The notes beneath the pieces are model-generated. The model had not been told where the DNA came from. It saw nothing but the letters and a program-made list of their open reading frames with translations, and made no database searches. Positions 10,046 through 18,546 of a stretch of DNA of 64,000 nt are shown one piece after another. Source of the DNA: Neisseria mucosa (GTDB lineage: Bacteria > Pseudomonadota > Gammaproteobacteria > Burkholderiales > Neisseriaceae). Each line of letters begins with the position of its first letter. Positions within the stretch are counted from its first letter, which is position 1. The DNA lies in contig NZ_CP053939.1 of assembly GCF_013267835.1 (NCBI RefSeq), positions 1,612,001-1,676,000 of the forward strand, in the 5' to 3' direction. The position numbers and the translations under genes are program-made.

Positions 10046-10765
10046 TTAGCAGTGAACCAGCGTACCTTCGTTTTCGCCGGTTACCACGCGTTTGAGCGAG
10101 CCTTCTTTAGCAATACCGAAAACCACGATATTGAGTTTGCGTTCGCGGCAGAGGGCGAAGGCGGTGGCATCCATCACTTTGAGGTTTTTCAACAAGGCTT
10201 CGTCAAAAGTAATGGTTTCATAGCGTGTTGCCGATGGATCTTTTTTCGGGTCTGCGGTGTATACGCCGTCCACGTTAGTAGCTTTGAGCATCACGTCGCA
10301 GTTCATTTCCGCACCGCGCAATGCGGCGGCAGTGTCGGTTGTGAAGAACGGATTACCGGTACCGGCGGCAAAAATCACGACTTTGCCTTCTTCCAAATAT
10401 TGAATGGCTTTAGGACGGGCGTAAGTTTCAGCGATTTGCTGCATAGACAGTGCGGATTGTACGCGCGCTTTAATGCCCAAGGTTTCAAATGCGTCTTTGA
10501 GTGCCAACGCGTTCATCACGGTTGCCATCATGCCCATGTAGTCGGCAGTGGCGCGGTCCATGCTGCCTGCTTGTGCAGATACGCCGCGGAAAATGTTACC
10601 GCCGCCGACAACGATACCGACTTGCACGCCCATTCTCACGATTTCGGCAATTTCGCCGACAGTTTGAACGATGGTATCGTGATTGATGCCGAATGGATCA
10701 GAGCCCATCAGGGATTCGCCGGAGAGTTTCAGTAATACGCGTTTGTATTTGATTTGCTGTGTCAT
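10046..10765 (-). CDS. pyrH: Uridylate kinase (UMP kinase)
   Basis: 239 residues, bacterial UMP-kinase type of the amino-acid kinase fold. [12 protein letters not shown] at the start binds phosphate, [11 protein letters not shown] is the nucleotide-binding glycine loop, and [11 protein letters not shown] and [13 protein letters not shown] are typical. It phosphorylates UMP to UDP. It lies downstream of rpsB-tsf in the common order, but a strong terminator at 10931-10976 separates it from tsf, so it probably has its own promoter in 10766-10930. No clear -35/-10 pair was found there. Confidence 0.96.
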   Translation of the reverse strand: MTQQIKYKRVLLKLSGESLMGSDPFGINHDTIVQTVGEIAEIVRMGVQVGIVVGGGNIFRGVSAQAGSMDRATADYMGMMATVMNALALKDAFETLGIKARVQSALSMQQIAETYARPKAIQYLEEGKVVIFAAGTGNPFFTTDTAAALRGAEMNCDVMLKATNVDGVYTADPKKDPSATRYETITFDEALLKNLKVMDATAFALCRERKLNIVVFGIAKEGSLKRVVTGENEGTLVHC

Positions 10766-10930
10766 GGGATACCTTGCTTTCTTGAATGTCGTCGGTCGGA
10801 GTTCGGGCCGTCTGAATTTTCAAACGGTCGGAATATTAATGATAGAGTGTGTCGGTTTATTATTGTTTTGGTTTTCAGACGGCCTGAATATTCGGCCGTC
10901 TTAAATTAGGTACCGTAAACGGTTTTCTCA

Positions 10931-10976
10931 AAAAAAAGCACCCTGATTCGTTTGGAATCTAGGTGCTTTCTTTTTC
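10931..10976 (-). terminator. Rho-independent terminator of rpsB-tsf
   Basis: On the minus strand AGCACC...GGTGCT pair, with an inner GATTC/GAATC stem, followed by eight T. This is not a DUS element. It lies right behind tsf and separates it from pyrH. Between it and pyrH are two further partial DUS hairpins (about 10805-10827 and 10873-10903). Confidence 0.85.
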
Positions 10977-10985
10977 ATAAGTGCC

Positions 10986-11840
10986 TTACACTTTAGCAGC
11001 GGCAGCAACTTCGGCCGCGTAGTCAACAACGGCTTTCTCGATACCGTCGCCTACTTTGTAGCGTACGAAGCTGATTACTTCAGTGCCGTTTTCTTTAGCG
11101 AATTGGGCAACAGTTTGGTCAGGGTTCATCACGAATGCTTGGCCGTTCAGAGTGATTTCAGCCAAGAATTTGCGGATACGGCCTTCAACCATTTTAGCGG
11201 CGATTTCGGCAGGTTTGCCGGAAGCAATGGCTTGCTCGGTGTAGATGTGGCGTTCTTTTTCGATGGTTTCGGCATCTACTTCGGCTTCAGATACGCATTG
11301 AGGTTTGGCGGCAACGATGTGCATACCGATTTTGCGTGCTACGTCTTCAGAGCCTTTGTACTCAACCAATACGCCTTCGGTAGCCAAAGCACCGTGGATG
11401 TAGGCAACCAGTTGGTTGGCAGTGTCGATCACTTGGAAGCGGCGAACAGACATGTTTTCGCCCAATTTAGCGATGATGGCTTTACGTTCTGCTTCAACCA
11501 GTTCGCTCAGTTCTTCAACAGAAGCCGGTTTTTTCTCGGCAGCAGTTTTAGCAACGAAGTTGGCAAATTCTACGAAGCCCGCGTCTTTGGCAACGAAGTC
11601 GGTTTCGCAGTTTACTTCAACCAATGCGCCGACATTGCCGTTGATCGCGTAAGCCAATACGCCTTCGGCAGCAGTACGGCCGGCTAGTTTACCGGCTTTC
11701 GCACCGGATTTAATACGCAGGATTTCTTCGGCTTTGTCGAAGTTGCCTTCGGCTTCAACCAAGGCTTTTTTGCATTCCATCATGCCCAGGCCGGTAGCGG
11801 CGCGCAGGTCGGCAACCATTTTTGCAGTAATTTCTGCCAT
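10986..11840 (-). CDS. tsf: Elongation factor Ts
   Basis: 284 residues. The N-terminal UBA-like helix bundle with [17 protein letters not shown] and [11 protein letters not shown] is the EF-Tu-binding signature; the second signature is [16 protein letters not shown]-Ts exchanges GDP for GTP on EF-Tu. An in-frame extension to 11939 is possible, but the start at 11840 has AGGAG just upstream and gives the conserved N terminus. Follows rpsB by about 120 bases in the classic rpsB-tsf operon. Confidence 0.97.
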   Translation of the reverse strand: MAEITAKMVADLRAATGLGMMECKKALVEAEGNFDKAEEILRIKSGAKAGKLAGRTAAEGVLAYAINGNVGALVEVNCETDFVAKDAGFVEFANFVAKTAAEKKPASVEELSELVEAERKAIIAKLGENMSVRRFQVIDTANQLVAYIHGALATEGVLVEYKGSEDVARKIGMHIVAAKPQCVSEAEVDAETIEKERHIYTEQAIASGKPAEIAAKMVEGRIRKFLAEITLNGQAFVMNPDQTVAQFAKENGTEVISFVRYKVGDGIEKAVVDYAAEVAAAAKV

Positions 11841-11963
11841 TTTGAATCTCCTAGATTTTTGGGAACACGGCCATTGCCGTGTTTGGAAATAGTGGCCGTC
11901 TGAAACGGATTTCAGAACGGGATTTGAGAAAAGGGGCATAACGCCCCTCTTCCGTGTACCGAA

Positions 11964-12692
11964 TTACTCGGCAGCAGCTTCTTGGGCAGCGGCTACAGTT
12001 TCTTGCAGCGCTTGGTTTTTACCTTCCAAAACTGCGTCGGCGATGCCGCGGCAGTACAGGCGGATGGCTTTGGCGGAGTCATCGTTACCAGGGATAACGT
12101 ATTTCACGCCGTCAGGGCTGTTGTTGGTATCGACTACGGCGATAACAGGGATGCCCAGTTTTTCAGCCTCAACCAGAGTACCTTTTTGGTAGCCGGTATC
12201 GATAACGAAAATCGCGTCAGGCAGGCCTTTCATGTTTTTGATACCGCCCAAAGAACGTTCCAGTTTTTCAACGTCGCGTTGCATTTCCAGAATTTCTTTT
12301 TTGTTGAAACCGCCTTCAGCAGCGTTTTCCAGGGCAGCAGTTTTTTCTTCCAGGCGTTTGATGGATTGCTTAACGGTTTTGTAGTTGGTCAGCATACCGC
12401 CCAACCAACGGTGATCAACGAAAGGCATACCGGCACGGGTAGCTTCTTCGCGGATGATGTCGCGGGCTTGGCGTTTGGTACCTACGAACAATACTGTACC
12501 TTTGTTGGCAACCAGACGGCGTACGGCTTCTTGCGCCTCTTGGAACATCGGCAGGGTTTTTTCCAAGTTTACGATATGGATTTTGTTGCGCGCACCGAAA
12601 ATGTATTGGGCCATTTTCGGGTTCCAGAAACGGGTTTGGTGACCGAAGTGAACACCGGCTTCAATCATCTGACGCATAGTAATTTGAGACAT
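11964..12692 (-). CDS. rpsB: 30S ribosomal protein S2
   Basis: 242 residues. Begins [27 protein letters not shown] (family start), with the S2 signatures [11 protein letters not shown] and [24 protein letters not shown] component of the small subunit that also recruits S1. AAGGAAAT precedes the ATG. In the leader at 12710-12720 there is a boxA-like element (described separately). Confidence 0.97.
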   Translation of the reverse strand: MSQITMRQMIEAGVHFGHQTRFWNPKMAQYIFGARNKIHIVNLEKTLPMFQEAQEAVRRLVANKGTVLFVGTKRQARDIIREEATRAGMPFVDHRWLGGMLTNYKTVKQSIKRLEEKTAALENAAEGGFNKKEILEMQRDVEKLERSLGGIKNMKGLPDAIFVIDTGYQKGTLVEAEKLGIPVIAVVDTNNSPDGVKYVIPGNDDSAKAIRLYCRGIADAVLEGKNQALQETVAAAQEAAAE

Positions 12693-12709
12693 GTTATTTC
12701 CTTGAAAGG

Positions 12710-12764
12710 GTTAAAGAGCACACATTCAATCGCATAGAACTTGATAGGCGGCGCCTATTGTCAA
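12710..12764 (-). promoter_or_regulatory. rpsB leader: boxA-like element, 15-bp palindrome and TTGACA
   Basis: On the minus strand, in order towards rpsB, are TTGACA (12759-12764), a palindrome ATAGGCG-C-CGCCTAT (12744-12758) and TGCTCTTTAAC (12710-12720). The last equals the rRNA boxA core and lies 18 bases from the rpsB start. A TATAAT on the minus strand near 12836-12841 may be the main -10. The palindrome directly after a perfect -35 could be an operator or an RNA hairpin for autoregulation by S2; this is inference. Confidence 0.5.
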
Positions 12765-12870
12765 GCACCCTTCGGCGAAAGTGGGCATAAGTTTTAAAAA
12801 AATAAAAGCGTGTTTCCGAAATGGAAAACTGACGGATTATAGCGGATAAGAGGCCGTCTGAAAAGGGATT

Positions 12871-13113
12871 TTATACCTTCCCGTCCTGTTTTTCACCCGC
12901 TTGTACCGCCTTTTGGCGGGCCGCTTCAAACTCCGCCTGCTCCTGCCGTTTCATCAGGCGGTTGCGGCGGCGGATGGTCACGACAAAGACCGTAAACACA
13001 GTGGGTAACACTGCCCAAAAAACCAAATAAATCAACGCGCGCGCAATACTCGGCTGCGCGGCGGAAAACATCACGGCAACAAAAAGATAGCCGATGGCGA
13101 CAATGTGCCACAT
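12871..13113 (-). CDS. Small membrane protein, unknown function
   Basis: 80 residues with two membrane segments (about 3-20 and 26-46) followed by a basic RRRNRLMKRQ stretch and a charged tail rich in Ala, Glu and Gln, likely cytoplasmic. No family recognised. Divergent from the cyclo-ligase gene. A DUS lies near 12851-12863 just past its stop. Confidence 0.6.
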   Translation of the reverse strand: MWHIVAIGYLFVAVMFSAAQPSIARALIYLVFWAVLPTVFTVFVVTIRRRNRLMKRQEQAEFEAARQKAVQAGEKQDGKV

Positions 13114-13191
13114 CGTGTGCGTCCTGTTTGAATGTTAACAAAATCGTTATAATCGCAACATTCTACCGCAATCCCGAAAGGCCGTCTGAAA

Positions 13192-13785
13192 ATGAGGAAT
13201 CCCGAAAAATCGGCACTACGCAAACAGTTCCGCCGCGCACGCGCCCAAATGAGCGCCGACGAGCGTAACGCCGCCACCGAAACCATCAACCGCCTGCTCA
13301 AGCCCTACATCAAAAAAGGACGGAAAATCGGCGTGTATTGGCCGATGGGCAAGGAATTGCGATTGGACGGCTTTGTCCGTGCCGCACAAAAACGCGGCGC
13401 AAAACTCTACCTGCCCTATATCGAACCTCACACGCGGCGGATGTGGTTCACCCCCTACCCTGCCGACGGCGCCAAACAAGAACGCAAACGCGGCCGCGCC
13501 AAATTGCACGTCCCCCAATTCACCGGCAAAAAAATCCGCGTCCACCAACTCAGCCTATTGCTGGTCCCCATCGTCGGCATCGACAAACGCGGCTACCGCC
13601 TCGGACAAGCCGGCGGCTATTACGACGCCACCCTCTCCGCCATGAAATACCGCCTGCAAACCCAAACCCTGGGCGTAGGCTTCGGCTGCCAACTGACCGA
13701 CACCTTGCCGACCGAACCCCACGACATCCCCCTAAACGACTTTGTCTCCGAGCTTGGCGTATTGAAATTCAGACGGCGTCGATAG
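13192..13785 (+). CDS. 5-formyltetrahydrofolate cyclo-ligase
   Basis: 197 residues. The family motifs are visible: basic N-terminal KSALRKQFRRARAQMS, VYWPMGKELRLDGF, and the ATP-binding signature IDKRGYRLGQAGGYYDATL. It converts 5-formyl-THF to methenyl-THF. The start ATG directly follows a DUS (13179-13191), which therefore occupies the usual ribosome-binding position. A -10 TATAAT is at 13148-13153 without a clear -35. In enterobacteria 6S RNA precedes this gene, but here only 78 bases separate it from its divergent neighbour, so 6S RNA is not upstream. Confidence 0.92.
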   Translation: MRNPEKSALRKQFRRARAQMSADERNAATETINRLLKPYIKKGRKIGVYWPMGKELRLDGFVRAAQKRGAKLYLPYIEPHTRRMWFTPYPADGAKQERKRGRAKLHVPQFTGKKIRVHQLSLLLVPIVGIDKRGYRLGQAGGYYDATLSAMKYRLQTQTLGVGFGCQLTDTLPTEPHDIPLNDFVSELGVLKFRRRR

Positions 13786-13813
13786 GACAATTATCGGTTT
13801 ATTAAAATGATTA

Positions 13814-13853
13814 GAGGCCGTCTGAAACCTGATTTTTGGGGTTTCAGACGTCT
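13814..13853. terminator. DUS hairpin between convergent genes
   Basis: AGGCCGTCTGAAACC pairs with GGTTTCAGACGTCT, followed by a T run. It serves the cyclo-ligase gene (plus) and the KAP NTPase gene (minus). Confidence 0.75.
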
Positions 13854-13861
13854 TTTTATCT

Positions 13862-15364
13862 TTAGTTTTTTTCAAGATTTAAAATCTGGATAGTATCTTT
13901 TAAGGCAGATACAACATCAGCCTCATCGCTAAACTCACAATCATTTTCTATGTTGAAGAATTTCTTACGTATGCATTCTCTCCACATTTCTTCATCAGGA
14001 AATCTTTCATAATTAGAATATTTACTTTCTTCTTTATAACTTACTAATTCTCCCATCTTCGCTGCATATAGAATTAACATTGCCGCAAGTATGTTTGCCG
14101 TTGTAAATGCAGAATCAATATTCCATTCATTAAAATACTCTAAAGAATTAATGTTAAATAATTGGGCAAAGTCTCTAGCATATATTAGATCTTTATCAAG
14201 ATTATTAGCTATTTTTGGAAAAAAACAAAAAATAAATACACCTGTAAAACGTATAATTGCATCTTTCCGTACAGTTTCGCTACTGAATTCACCATTCAAA
14301 GAGTAATATATCTCTAAAAACCGGACTAATCGTTCCGTTTCCCTAAGCGATATATTGTTCCGTTCTATCATATCGCTAATAAAATATATTGTTTCATTAT
14401 GTTCTTCAATTAAACCTCGTAGTTTATCAGCCATATGACTATTCCGTATCAACTGTTTGAAATATTCAACTGAAACCAACGCCCATCCTGCCTCAACCTG
14501 AGCCACAACCTTCTCTGGCAAGGCAAAGCTATATTTTAAAAACTTATCCAAGTATTTTTGCGCATCCACCTCTGCGCCGTACCGATGATTAATCGCCGCG
14601 CGCAGTTGCTTGGTATTCGTAACCAGCACGACTTTGACGTTTTCAATATCAAAGACATGCTTGATAACTTCCAGCATATCAACCGCATAATCGGGACGGC
14701 AACGATCGAGTTCATCGATAAACAGGATAATCGGTTTGTCCGCTGCCAATTCTTTCAGGCAGGCTTTGAGCGTTTCCAGATTTTTTTCCGCTTCGATTTG
14801 CTCTTTCAATAAGGCTTCGACGGTTGCATCAATAGTCACATCAATGGAATGACTGGCAAGTGCGGTGGCAGCGCCAGCTACAGTTGCTGCCGCATTTTTT
14901 GCTTCTTGCCCATCATTTATAATTTGGCTCATTCCTTCCTCTAAATCTTCCAAATTTTGCTTTAGGACATGACCAACCGCTGCTTTAGCAACGGTTTTCA
15001 TCACGAATCCTGCTGCTCTTGCAACTTTCCTCGTAATATTTTTGCGTTTTTCAGACGGCTGTCCGTCGGTATCTTCAGGTGTACAGGTTTTGATGATTTC
15101 AGCAAGCAATGCCAGCAGAGGCTCTCCGCTGTGGTCTGAACGGAAGGCATCGATATAGACAGGCTGGTAATCGGGATGTTGCTGCTGCATAAGCCGAATC
15201 AGTTTTTGGCAAAATTCGGTTTTGCCCGTTCCCCAACCACCGTCGATAACCATAGGAGAAAGGTCGATGGGCGATGTCAGCAACTTGATGATGTTTTCGG
15301 CTATCGGCTTACGGTTAAATTCGTCATGTGTATCAAACGTTTTTTCTAAAATTTGAGTTTCCAT
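13862..15364 (-). CDS. KAP-family P-loop NTPase
   Basis: 500 residues. Walker A GGWGTGKT is at about 42-49 and Walker B IILFIDELD at about 212-220, followed by RCRPDYAVDMLEVIKHVF, the hallmark of KAP NTPases (Kidins220/ARMS and PifA). Between them lies the family's large insert, here with two weakly hydrophobic helices (about 117-133 and 156-172) that may touch the membrane. The ATG at 15364 with AAGGGATA upstream is preferred over a TTG 33 bases earlier. Codon use is more AT-rich in the C-terminal 200 residues than in the neighbours. F-plasmid PifA, a phage-exclusion protein, belongs here, so a defence role is possible but not shown. Confidence 0.85.
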   Translation of the reverse strand: METQILEKTFDTHDEFNRKPIAENIIKLLTSPIDLSPMVIDGGWGTGKTEFCQKLIRLMQQQHPDYQPVYIDAFRSDHSGEPLLALLAEIIKTCTPEDTDGQPSEKRKNITRKVARAAGFVMKTVAKAAVGHVLKQNLEDLEEGMSQIINDGQEAKNAAATVAGAATALASHSIDVTIDATVEALLKEQIEAEKNLETLKACLKELAADKPIILFIDELDRCRPDYAVDMLEVIKHVFDIENVKVVLVTNTKQLRAAINHRYGAEVDAQKYLDKFLKYSFALPEKVVAQVEAGWALVSVEYFKQLIRNSHMADKLRGLIEEHNETIYFISDMIERNNISLRETERLVRFLEIYYSLNGEFSSETVRKDAIIRFTGVFIFCFFPKIANNLDKDLIYARDFAQLFNINSLEYFNEWNIDSAFTTANILAAMLILYAAKMGELVSYKEESKYSNYERFPDEEMWRECIRKKFFNIENDCEFSDEADVVSALKDTIQILNLEKN

Positions 15365-15447
15365 ATTATCCCTTTGTCTGTCATAGGTTTTGTGCAACGT
15401 ATTTTACCCTGTCATCAGTTTTTATGTTTTTGCTCTTTAAAATTCAA

Positions 15448-15481
15448 AAAGGCCGTCTGAGACTTTCAGACGGCCTTTATT
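15448..15481. terminator. DUS hairpin after mnmG
   Basis: AGGCCGTCTGA/TCAGACGGCCT stem flanked by A and T runs, just downstream of mnmG (minus). Confidence 0.8.
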
Positions 15482-15492
15482 CAAATTAACCC

Positions 15493-17388
15493 TTACTTGG
15501 CATCTTTAAACCCGCGTTTCAAATGCACCATCAGCAACGCCACCGCCGCAGGGGTTACGCCGGAAATTCGGCTGGCTTGGCCGACGGTTTCGGGTTTGTG
15601 CTGGTTGAGCTTTTGCTGCACTTCTGCCGATAGACCTTTGACTTTGCTGTAATCGATGTCGTCGGGCAGCTTTAAGGTTTCAATGTCGCGGCGGCTGTCG
15701 ATTTCTTCGTTTTGGCGGTCGATATAGCCTTGGTATTTGACTTGAATTTCTACTTGTTCGACCACGCTGTCGGCAAGTGCGGTTTCAGGTTGTGCGTCGG
15801 GCAGGGTCATCAGTGCGGCGTAGTCGAGGTTCGGGCGGCGCAGGAGGTCGTGCAGGTTGGCTTCGCGGCTGAGTTTTTGGCCGAATACGCGGATTTGCTC
15901 GTCTTCGGCGAGTTTTTGCGGCGTGTACCACGTTGTTTTCAAACGTTGGATTTCGCGTTCGATGGCTTCGCGTTTTTCGTTGAACATGCGCCATTGTTCT
16001 TCGCCCACCAAGCCGATTTTGTAGCCGTCTTCGGTCAGGCGCATGTCGGCGTTGTCTTCCCTGAGTTGCAGGCGGTATTCGGCGCGGCTGGTGAACATGC
16101 GGTAGGGTTCGTTCACGCCTTTGGTGATGAGGTCGTCCACCAATACGCCGAGATAGGCTTGTTCGCGGCGCAGCAGGAGCGGGTCTTGTTCGCGGACGTA
16201 TTGTACGGCGTTCGCGCCTGCGAGCAGGCCTTGCGCTGCGGCTTCTTCGTAGCCGGTCGTGCCGTTGATTTGTCCGGCGAAGAAGAGGCCTTGGATGGTT
16301 TTGGTTTCGAGGCTGGCTTTGAGGTTGCGCGGGTCGAAGTAGTCGTATTCGATGGCGTAGCCGGGGCGCAGGATATGGGCGTTTTCGAGGCCTTTCATGC
16401 TGCGCACGAGCGCAATTTGGATGTCGAACGGCAGGCTGGTGGAGATACCGTTTGGATAGTATTCGTGCGTGGTCAGGCCTTCGGGTTCGAGGAAAATCTG
16501 GTGGCTGTCTTTGTCGGCGAAGCGGTTGATTTTGTCTTCGATAGACGGGCAGTAGCGCGGGCCGACACCTTCGATTTTGCCGGTGAACATGGGGCTGCGG
16601 TCGAAGCCTGAGCGGATGATTTCGTGGGTTTGCGTGTTGGTATGCGTAATCCAGCAGGACACTTGGCGCGGGTGCATATCGGCGCTGCCGCGTACGGACA
16701 TTACGGGCACAGGCGTGTCGCCGGGCTGTTCGGTAAGCTGGGAGAAGTCAATCGTGCGTCCGTCGATGCGTGGCGGCGTGCCGGTTTTCAGACGGCCTTG
16801 AGGCAGGTTCAATTCGCGCAAACGGCCGCCCAAGGATTTGGCGGCAGGATCGCCGGCGCGGCCGCCTTCGTAGTTTTCCAAACCGATGTGGATTTTGCCG
16901 GACAAAAACGTGCCGGCGGTCAACACGACGGCGCTTGCTTTAAACTCCACGCCCATCGCGGTGACCACGCCGCTGATGCGTTCTCCGTCGAGCGTTACGT
17001 CTTCGACGGCTTGTTGGAAAAGCTCCAGATTTTCTTGGTTTTCCAGCATTTCGCGGATGGCGGCTTTATATAGGATACGGTCGGCCTGCGCGCGCGTGGC
17101 TCGCACGGCCGCGCCTTTGCTGGCGTTCAAGCGGCGGAACTGGATACTGGATTTGTCGGTGGCCAACGCCATTGCGCCGCCCAATGCGTCGAGTTCGCGC
17201 ACAAGGTGGCCTTTGCCGATGCCGCCGATGGAGGGGTTGCACGACATTTGACCGAGGGTTTCGATGTTGTGCGAAAGCAGCAGGGTTTGCGCACCCATGC
17301 GTGCGGCGGCAAGCGCGGCTTCGGTACCGGCATGGCCGCCGCCGACGACAATCACGTCGTAGGTTTTGGGGTAAATCATGTAAGTCAT
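15493..17388 (-). CDS. mnmG: tRNA uridine 5-carboxymethylaminomethyl modification enzyme MnmG (GidA)
   Basis: 631 residues, typical MnmG length. The FAD-binding GGGHAG is at 16-21, the GidA signature [23 protein letters not shown] is present in close form near 49-71, and [17 protein letters not shown] is the second signature. With MnmE it installs the cmnm5 group at the wobble uridine of several tRNAs. A second in-frame ATG at 17379 is possible. DUS pairs flank the gene on both sides. Confidence 0.97.
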   Translation of the reverse strand: MTYMIYPKTYDVIVVGGGHAGTEAALAAARMGAQTLLLSHNIETLGQMSCNPSIGGIGKGHLVRELDALGGAMALATDKSSIQFRRLNASKGAAVRATRAQADRILYKAAIREMLENQENLELFQQAVEDVTLDGERISGVVTAMGVEFKASAVVLTAGTFLSGKIHIGLENYEGGRAGDPAAKSLGGRLRELNLPQGRLKTGTPPRIDGRTIDFSQLTEQPGDTPVPVMSVRGSADMHPRQVSCWITHTNTQTHEIIRSGFDRSPMFTGKIEGVGPRYCPSIEDKINRFADKDSHQIFLEPEGLTTHEYYPNGISTSLPFDIQIALVRSMKGLENAHILRPGYAIEYDYFDPRNLKASLETKTIQGLFFAGQINGTTGYEEAAAQGLLAGANAVQYVREQDPLLLRREQAYLGVLVDDLITKGVNEPYRMFTSRAEYRLQLREDNADMRLTEDGYKIGLVGEEQWRMFNEKREAIEREIQRLKTTWYTPQKLAEDEQIRVFGQKLSREANLHDLLRRPNLDYAALMTLPDAQPETALADSVVEQVEIQVKYQGYIDRQNEEIDSRRDIETLKLPDDIDYSKVKGLSAEVQQKLNQHKPETVGQASRISGVTPAAVALLMVHLKRGFKDAK

Positions 17389-17408
17389 TTTTATGTGTTC
17401 TGTAAAGG

Positions 17409-17444
17409 TTTCAGACGGCCTTTTGTTGATCAGGCCGTCTGAAA
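17409..17444. terminator. DUS inverted pair between amgK and mnmG
   Basis: TTTCAGACGGCCT and AGGCCGTCTGAAA face each other around a short loop. It is placed as the terminator of amgK on the minus strand. Confidence 0.65.
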
Positions 17445-17472
17445 AGTGGAATCAAATCTTAAAAAACCAAGC

Positions 17473-18477
17473 TTAGAAGGTATAGCCTGTTTCCAATTCG
17501 TCATCGCCGACCAATTCGACCAGCAATGCATAAAGCGGCGCCAAATCGTTGTAACGGCGGGATACGCGGCGCAGGTAGTTCAAGAAGCGCGGGATTTCCG
17601 GGCGGTATTTGTCTTTGCCGTCGCGGTAGTACAGGCGGGCAAAAATACCGGCCACTTTCAAATGGCGTTGTACGCCCATCCATTCAAACCAACGGTAGAA
17701 CTCGTCAAACTCGGCAGGCACAGGCAACTCGGCAGCGCGTGCTTTTTCCCAGTAACGGATGACCAAGTCCAATACAAATTCTTCTTCCCATTCGATAAAC
17801 GCATCGCGCAGCAGCGACACCAAATCATAGGAAATCGGGCCGTAAAGCGCGTCTTGGAAGTCCAACACGCCCGGGCGACCTTTTGCCAGCATCAGGTTGC
17901 GGACGATAAAGTCGCGGTGGACATACACTTTGGGCTGCGCCAACAGGGGCGGCAGCAGCGTATCGACGGTTTGCTGCCACAACTGGCGTTGCTTGAAGGT
18001 CAGCTCGCGGCCCAATTCTTTGGCCACAAACCATTCGGGGAACAAGTTAATCTCGCGCAGCATGACTTCGCGGTCGTATTCCGGCAGTTTGCCGGGCTGG
18101 CTGGCCTTTTGCAGCTCGATCAGTTCGTCGATGGCTTCGAGCAGCAGGGCTTTGTGGGCGGTTTCGCTGTTTTCCTGATTCATGGCGGTCAGGAATGTGG
18201 TGTTGCCCAAATCGTTCAACACCATAAAGCCCAATGCTTCATCCACATGAAGCACTTGCGGCACATTGACCATATTAAACAATTTTTGCACTTTCAAATA
18301 CGGTGCAACACTCATCTTCTCAGGAGGCGCATCCATACAGATGACGGTTTGGCCGTCTGAAAACGTCGCGCGGAAATAACGGCGGAAGTCGGCATCGGCT
18401 GCCGCAAAGCTCAATTCGAACGGCTGGTTCGGGTAAACAGACTCCAGCCAGTTTTGTAATTCGGTTTGTCGTTGCAT
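17473..18477 (-). CDS. amgK: N-acetylmuramate/N-acetylglucosamine kinase AmgK
   Basis: 334 residues of the aminoglycoside-phosphotransferase fold: RRYFRATFSDG nucleotide region, catalytic loop VYVHRDFIVRNLML with the Brenner motif HxDxxxxN-like spacing, and VLDFQDALYGPISYDLVSLLRD for the metal-binding DxD. AmgK phosphorylates the anomeric position of MurNAc in cell-wall recycling, upstream of MurU. It lies divergent from lptD, the same neighbourhood as in pseudomonads, which supports AmgK over a generic phosphotransferase. No murU is seen beside it here. Confidence 0.85.
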   Translation of the reverse strand: MQRQTELQNWLESVYPNQPFELSFAAADADFRRYFRATFSDGQTVICMDAPPEKMSVAPYLKVQKLFNMVNVPQVLHVDEALGFMVLNDLGNTTFLTAMNQENSETAHKALLLEAIDELIELQKASQPGKLPEYDREVMLREINLFPEWFVAKELGRELTFKQRQLWQQTVDTLLPPLLAQPKVYVHRDFIVRNLMLAKGRPGVLDFQDALYGPISYDLVSLLRDAFIEWEEEFVLDLVIRYWEKARAAELPVPAEFDEFYRWFEWMGVQRHLKVAGIFARLYYRDGKDKYRPEIPRFLNYLRRVSRRYNDLAPLYALLVELVGDDELETGYTF

Positions 18478-18546
18478 AGCGGTATCGCAGAATTTCAGGT
18501 TACAATAACCGCTATTCTAACTGGCAAACCGATTTAAGGGGCGATT

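Noticed and set aside
13114..13191. 6S RNA upstream of the cyclo-ligase gene, as in enterobacteria
   Set aside because: Only 78 bases lie between the divergent genes, too short for 6S RNA, and no fitting structure was seen.
15431..15445. boxA-like GCTCTTTAAAATTC on the plus strand upstream of a DUS hairpin
   Set aside because: No RNA gene or operon follows on the plus strand; it lies in the region between two minus-strand genes, so it is probably chance.
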